Assembly: GCF_023898315.1 (NCBI RefSeq)
Contig: NC_064616.1
Location: 533,033,102 to 533,097,101, forward strand
Source of the DNA: Schistocerca nitens
Taxonomy: Eukaryota; Arthropoda; Insecta; Orthoptera; Acrididae
Direction: 5' to 3'
Length of the DNA stretch: 64,000 bases
In this document: positions 58,561 through 64,000 of the stretch, one piece after another
Position numbering within the stretch: position 1 is the stretch's first letter
Layout: each line of letters starts with the position of its first letter
The notes under the pieces: model-generated
Seen by the model: only the letters and a program-made list of their open reading frames with translations
The model's database searches: none
Told to the model about the DNA's origin: nothing
Program-made: the position numbers and the translations under genes

Positions 58561-59590
58561 GACGAAAGCATGCTTGCTTTGCTGCAGATGTTCGTTTTGT
58601 GATAGAAAACATATTCCAGGAATTCTACAAATTAGCATTTGACATCCAAATAAATTATTGGGAGGCGGGAAGAGAGAAAGAATATATTTGGTATGTTTCC
58701 AAGGTATTGCAACGACCTAACAGGTTCAAGATGAAAGTTAATTGATACTTATCTTTTAGGAAATCTGCCAAATTTCCGTATCTGACTGGTTTGTAATCAA
58801 CGACATATCAGTCTGCAAGGAAGACCAACGAAGAAACGATGTGTGCCGTAGCGTCAAGAGGGTTTGAAAATATCAAGATAGACAAAGCGATGCTTTGTTT
58901 TGTTGTAATAGCTTGAAAATATGCTGAGGGTACGATATATCTCCATCTCTCACTTACGTGGCAGTTGCTGTTGTCAACATACATTGTTTGCATAACTCAT
59001 AGGAGGAATGAGCTATCTGTCACCATTGGCAGTTACACGAACTAACCTTGTGAGATGCCAAAGGAAAGAGTGGAGGAAACACGTGTTAAGCTTGGTAGGT
59101 GTAGTGTGCACGCAACGTAAAACGTACAGAGTAATTACTAGTTACTGCAAAATTACTGTTAACAACATTTATATTTATTATTAACTATTAACAGTAGTTA
59201 AATCAAAAGTTCGGAGTAATGGATTCTGCTGACTGATAAACGTAGAGAATGCTCGCTAATATTTTAGCCAATGTCGACTGCCGTTCAAAATGTACTATTC
59301 TGGAAATTTAAAAGTACTTAAAAGTTGGTACGTATTCATTGTCAGCAACAAACTTGCATTCACTGTCCAAAGCTAAAGACGTTTTGAGAAGTTGTAGATG
59401 CTTAGTTTATCTACGCAACCGGAGACAAACCGCCATCCCGGCACTCCAGTATGAAGCTACAGAATGTACTCAAAGATATATTGGACAATTAACCTAGACA
59501 AGTTCCTCATCGTAAAACAAGATAGGCACGAGAAATAAACAGAATTCGGGGAGCAGCAATCGTGTGACACCTGGTTTGCTCTATTTGTTC
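58561..59590. other. unassigned AT-rich DNA
   Basis: No gene or repeat was recognised in about 1 kb. Confidence 0.4.
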
Positions 59591-59594
59591 ACGA

Positions 59595-59689
59595 GACGGA
59601 TGATGAATGGGTAGCAGAATTGATACCATGTGTCCTGATATTAGGAAAGCCTTCCAACAGATTTGCCTCTAGGTCAAGCGAGCAAAATA
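59595..59689 (+). mobile_element. LINE RT scrap A, interrupted by a Tc1
   Basis: It reads DIRKAFQQICL then VKRAKY..., the first catalytic block of a reverse transcriptase (F.D.RKAFD.V.H) followed by the ...VRAYG linker. It continues after the Tc1 at 61092 (cgtgcgtacagaacatctga). Its paralogue at 61296 is uninterrupted. Confidence 0.65.
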
Positions 59690-61091
59690 CACACATCAAA
59701 AAAAGTTATTCATCACCTCGGTTCCGAGAGTTACGGAACCTGTACAGAAAACTGGAATAGAGATCAACATAAACATCATTACCACCCTTTTTATTGCTCT
59801 TGGAAACAACATATTGCATGATGTACCACCATAAAGCGAGACTTTCAGAGGTGATGGTCCAGATAGCTGTACACACCGGTACCTCTAATACCCAGTAGCT
59901 TGCATTGATGCATGCCTGTATTCGTCATGGCATACTATCCACAAGTTCATCAAGGCACTGTTGGTCCAGATTGTCCCACTCCTCAACGGCAATTCGGAGT
60001 AGATCACGTCGTCCATAAACAGCCCTTTTCAATCCATCCCAGGCATGTGCGATAGGGTTCATGTCTGGAGAACATGCTGGCCACTGTAGTCGAGCGATGT
60101 CGTTATGCTGAAGGAAGTCATTCACAAGATGTGCACGATGGGGGCGCGATTTGTCGTCCATGAAGACGAATGCCTCGCCAATATTCTGCCGATATGGTTG
60201 CACTGTCGGTCGGAGGATGCCATTAACGTATCGTACAGCCGTTACGGCACCTTCCATGACGACCAGTGGCGGCCACATAATGCCACCCCAAAACAGCAGG
60301 GAACCTTCACCTTGCTGCACTCGCTAGACAGTGTGTCTAAGGCCTGATCGGGTTGCCTCCATACACGTCTCCGACGATTGTGTGGTTGAAGGCAAATGCG
60401 ACACTCATCTGTGAAGAGAACGTGATGACAATCTTGAGCGGTCTATTCGGCATGTTGTTGGGCCCATCTGTACCGCCCTGCATGGTGTCGTGGTTGCAAA
60501 GATGGACCTATCCATGGACACCGGGACTCGAGTTGCGCATCACGCAGCCTGTTGCGCACAGTTTGTGTCGTAACACGACGTCCTGTGGCTGCACGAAAAG
60601 CATTATTCAACATGTTGGCGTTGCTGTCAGGGTTCCTCCGAGCCATAATCCGTAGGTAGCGGTCATCCACTGGAGTAGCTGCGTTTGAGCGGCCTGAGGG
60701 AGTCATGTCATCGACAGTTCCTGTCTCTCTGTCTCTTCTCCATGTCCGAACAACTTAGCTTTGGTTCACTCCGAGACGCCTGGACACTTCCCTCGTTGAG
60801 AGCCCTTCCTGGCACAAAGTAACCGCGGTATTGACAGTCTAGGCATGGTTGAACTACAGACAACACGAGCCATGTACCTCCTTTCTGGTGGAATGACTGG
60901 AACTGATCGACTGTAGGACCCCCTCAGTCTTATAGGCGATGCTCAGGCATGGTTGTTTACATCTTTGGGCGGGTTTAGTGACATCTCTGAACAGTCAAAG
61001 GAACTGTGTCTGTGATAAAATATCCGTAGTCGACGTCTATCTTCAGTATTTCTGGGAACTGGGGTGATGCAAAACTTTTTTTTGATGTGTG
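59690..61091 (-). mobile_element. Tc1-like transposon, near full length
   Basis: End repeats cacacatcaaaaaaagttat (59690) and ...gcaaaactttttttttgatgtgtg (61091) are complements flanked by TA (59688-59689, 61092-61093). Minus strand: an HTH region near 60800; RYLRIMARRNPDSNANML with TGRRVTTQTVRNRLRDAQL; RHHAGRYRWAQQH; a degraded region over the first catalytic D; GSLLFWGGIMW, VVMEGAVTAVRYVN and FMDDKSRPHRAHL (FMDDNSRPHRA, the second catalytic D); and SPDMNPIAHAWDGLKRAV, where the usual P.EH.WD has A for E. A few stops and shifts break it. The best-preserved transposase in the window. Confidence 0.92.
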
Positions 61092-61120
61092 TACGTGCGT
61101 ACAGAACATCTGAACAGGTG

Positions 61121-61305
61121 CAAGAGCGCCTCCACGATACACAAGGCAATATTTGACAGATCAGAGAAGGCAGACATGGTCCAGTAAATGAAACTGCAAC
61201 TAAATTAGAAACAGAGCATAGTACACTGCAGGAACTGATTCGAAGCTTCAGTTATTGAACAGTTAGTGTCGATTAGGTTCCACGTTTACTGATCGAAGAC
61301 GTCAA
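61121..61305 (+). pseudogene. mariner HTH-linker fragment, copy A
   Basis: It corresponds to 61775-61955 at about 80% by eye: GDRHVAVNETATQLGRGNSAVHEII in copy B against RHGPVNETATKLETEHSTLQELI here, then IEDVKK at the right junction. It is joined on both sides to LINE RT sequence. A short duplicate of the mariner N-terminal region with no catalytic part. Confidence 0.65.
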
Positions 61306-61465
61306 GAAAGCCTTCCATTCAGTTATGACCCTACGTCAAGCGACCAAAGTACGTGCGTACAGAACATCTGAACAGGTGCACGATTGGTTTGAAGACTTTC
61401 TAGAAAACAGAGGACAGTAAGTCGTTGTTAATGGAGAGACATCACAGCTGTAGTTCCGACAATGT
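61296..61465 (+). mobile_element. LINE RT scrap B
   Basis: It reads DVKKAFHSVMTLRQATKVRAYRTSEQVHDWFEDFLENRGQ and then VVVNGETSQL, lining up with KAFDTVPH...KVRAYGLSDQLCDWVEEFLDNRTQHVILNGE of the LINE at 19940-20060. The block cgtcaagcgaccaaagtacgtgcg matches both sides of the Tc1 insertion in scrap A, so it is a paralogous empty site. Confidence 0.7.
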
Positions 61466-61689
61466 AACACGACTAGTGTATTATCATAATCTACAGACCT
61501 TGAAGTATGTGTTGACTCATTATTACGTTGTTACGTCTGTTATGTTGCCACAGGCTAGATGCATGACATGGTGAACATCGAGGTTTCGTTTCGACAGCGG
61601 GCTAGCATTGGATTGCTTTTAGTGTGGAACAATGTGCCATTGACATTTACTTCGGACTCCAGCATGACTATGAAGATTTATGCTGCAGT

Positions 61690-62340
61690 GCCATCAGTAT
61701 TAGGTGACTGGTGAAACACTTCGAAGATTGGAACACGAACATCCAAACTGAATCACGTATGCTCCTCTCCAAGTACCTCCACGATACAGAACAAGGCAAT
61801 AGTTGGCGAATTAAAGGAGACAGACATGTTGCAGTAAATGAAACTGCAACACAATTAGGAAGAGGGAATTCTGCAGTGCATGAAATAATACGAAGACTCA
61901 ATTATTGAATAGTTTGTACCAATTAGATTCCACATTTTTTGATTGAAGACCACAAAGATCAGAGAAGAACGACCACCCGAAGTCTTCAGAGATTCTGAAA
62001 TGAAAGATAGAATCATTTGATGACTGTCGTGACAGGGGTGGTGAGAGCTGGTTGCATGAACCAGAAACAAAGCATCAGAATATTGAATGGCACCGTCCTG
62101 ACCTTCTGAAAGTCCGTCGCGTATTACAAGGTAAACGCCTTGGGTAGATCATCCTGCAGCAGGACAACACACGGCCGGACACTGTTTCTGTCGCTGTAGA
62201 GAACATTTTGTAATTTGATTTGGTAATCCTTCGACACGATCCTAAAAGTGACGATGTGGCACATTCCGACTACCATAATTTTGGTTCTGCGGAAGAACTA
62301 CTGTGACGACAAAGCTATGAGAACTGGAAGACATACAGAA
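61690..62340 (+). pseudogene. mariner-like transposase fragment, copy B
   Basis: Pieces in order: VKHFEDWNTNIQTESR (HTH 1); RHVAVNETATQLGRGNSAVHEIIRRLNY (HTH 2); IPHFLIEDHKDQR (usual WVPH.LTEDHK.QR); GGESWLHEPETKHQN, where GDE.WVH should be, so the first catalytic Asp is Gly; ILQQDNTRPDT (HQDNARPHT, second Asp kept); and HSDYHNFGS (SDYHLF). Stops and a truncated C-terminus confirm a dead copy. Confidence 0.8.
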
Positions 62341-63359
62341 AGCGGTGCATTAGTGTCTGTGGTCAGTCAGAAAATACTTTTACCGCAAAAGAATTTTCTA
62401 ACTTATAGAGCGGTAGTAAAAATTTGATCCAGGAAACGGAAGATGTGTTGTTAACTGAAATAAAAATTTGTTGTTTAAGATGATGTACGTGGTTTGTGTG
62501 GGTCACAAATGACATAAAGTACGACGCTTCTCTCTCAATGAATTTTGTTAGCATCGTTATTTTTCATGTTATACAGAGTATTTCAGTAGTTTCACTGATG
62601 AATGAGAAGGACAAATGTATAATTAGAGATAGAGAATGGTGGTTGGAAACGAGTCGAAAGTTTAATGCAAAAATAAGAAAATTTGAAATTTAGCATTGGT
62701 CTACTGACGATATAAAAAACCAAAGAAGAGATATCTTTTTAATGATTGCTGCCATAAAAGTTGCCCAAAGTGGCGCCCCTCATTTTCTATTCAGGTATGA
62801 CATCGTCTTACGCAGTACTGTCGTACTCGTAACTCTATAGTTAACGAGAAGTCGTCAACACCGATTTGTGGTGAAGTTTTGGGCTGGAGTGGATAAAAAT
62901 TGGTTTATCGGCCTGTATCAGCATACTCTCGCTTGAATGCACCAAAGTACATCGTGTTTCTGAGAGACGTACTCTGCTGTTGTAATACTAATACTTAATC
63001 ATAGCGCACAGGAATGGTTCCAAGGTAATGCAGCCTTAACTTATTTAGCATATATTACATGTGAGGACCTGAGTCAGACGTTTCCTAAAAGGTGGCTATG
63101 AAGAGGAGGCATTGTTTCATGACCACCTCGTTTTGTTGAATTTGTCTTGTTTGATTTTTTTTCGCTGGGTCACGTGAAAAGTTCAGTCTGGGAGACACAT
63201 CTCGAGACTGACGGGATCTCCAAACAAGGATTCTCTCTGACTATGACATGTTTCTAACAACATTAATAATGTAACATCTTATACAAATTACTAAAGGAAC
63301 ACACAGACTTAAGTGCGTAAAATGTAAAATATGTTTCGACAGCACACATTTCCAACCTA
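62341..63359. other. unassigned AT-rich DNA
   Basis: No gene or repeat was recognised. A few GC-poor frames have no motif. Confidence 0.4.
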
Positions 63360-64000
63360 CTAATTGAAAGTTGCAGATGATGAGTTGGTGTTGCAGGTGT
63401 CGAAGAGGGAAAAAAAAAACCTGCAAAATCTTTCAGAAACTTGAAGCATTGCAGTTGGCTCCTTACCAGAGATGTTATCTTGTTTATGGAAATGGAAAAT
63501 AGGGTTGAACTTAAAACACTGGCTTGAGAGGTACCATACGCCCACTAAAATCAGTCACAAGGATCTTCGCCAATTCGGTATCTAAAAAACCATTGGGATA
63601 AGAGGGACTGAACTAGTGGAGGCAGCTGTCCACGAAAGCCACATTCATGGAGCGGTCTGAGAATACTTTGACTGTAAGTAGAGTCATACACCTTTCATAA
63701 ATAGAAAATAATTCTTTCGGACGTTTTCTTCACTTGATTAGGGCCTATTTTTTGTATAGCCAACTCCAGCATGGTCAGGTTATCACTTATGGATCGATAG
63801 CTACTGAACGTACATTGAGAGCGGCTAAGGAGCTTCCTGGTTTCTAGGACCCAGACCAGGTGACAGTGTACTATACGCTCCAAATCTACCCTACACAATT
63901 AATTAAGACAAGTCGATAACTACTGAGGCATGTTCTGTTCATCGTATCGTCAGATATTGTCAGAACTATAAGGTTAGGATACCTACAACCGCATGTCACC
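63360..64000 (-). mobile_element. LINE reverse transcriptase, runs off the right edge
   Basis: Minus strand, from the right edge inward: an (S)YR..LINCVG-like start; LERIVHCHLVWVLETRKLLSRSQ (usual LE......L.W.LE...LL...Q); SISDNLTMLELAIQKI; ILRPLHECGFRGQLPPLVQSLLSQWFFRYRIG; and VLSSTLFSISINKI (VPQGS.LS..LF.I.IN.I). This is a Jockey- or I-clade RT as far as the palm domain. Frame breaks are present. The 5' part lies beyond 64000. Confidence 0.75.

Overview
This window looks like nuclear DNA from a large, repeat-rich insect genome. A short-horned grasshopper or locust (Schistocerca-like) is most likely. I base that on remembered family resemblance: seven copies of one class-II-tRNA-derived SINE, a 5S-rRNA-derived SINE and several Tc1 families that I associate with that group. 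No database search was possible. The sequence is AT-rich and has no bacterial or viral gene layout. Almost every open frame is short and is either a piece of a decayed transposon or a chance frame.

The only convincing host coding sequence is one GC-rich internal exon at 34392-34642 (+). It is 251 bp, open throughout, with an AG acceptor and a GT donor. I could not assign it to a gene. The window is therefore best read as introns around one exon of a large gene, or as intergenic DNA next to it.

Layout. 0.3-1.8 kb: an inverted-repeat element with a SINE inside. 2.4-12.7 kb: a very large inverted repeat with arms of about 3.4 and 3.2 kb around a 3.7-kb loop. Each arm carries its own later SINE insertions, and the loop holds no recognisable gene. 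13.6-17.5 kb: a LINE remnant, a long hairpin element, SINEs and the 5S-derived SINE. 17.5-22.6 kb: a nested stack, namely a Tc1 piece, then a mariner split by an RTE-like LINE 3' end and a 2.4-kb LINE, then a Jockey-like LINE. 24.5-26.1 kb: a decayed ~130-bp tandem array with tRNA B-box-like cores. 28.5-33.3 kb: mariner and Tc1 fragments and two inverted-repeat elements. 33.5-36.0 kb: a LINE 3' end, the host exon, and a TIR element 60 bp past its donor. 36.2-43.4 kb: a TIR element split by a Tc1, a Tc1 fragment, a Tc1 split by a LINE, and a nearly full-length Tc1. 43.4-49.6 kb: unassigned. 49.7-54.0 kb: a hAT-type relic, a probable solo LTR, a Penelope-like 3' end and Tc1 pieces. 55.7-64 kb: two nearly full-length Tc1 elements, an RTE-like LINE, a duplicated LINE/mariner patch, and a LINE running off the right edge.

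The elements do not work together as a pathway. What can be read is order of insertion: younger SINEs and Tc1 elements sit inside older inverted-repeat elements and LINEs. Transposase and reverse-transcriptase calls rest on motif recognition by eye. Outer limits are firm where a target-site duplication is quoted and approximate elsewhere.
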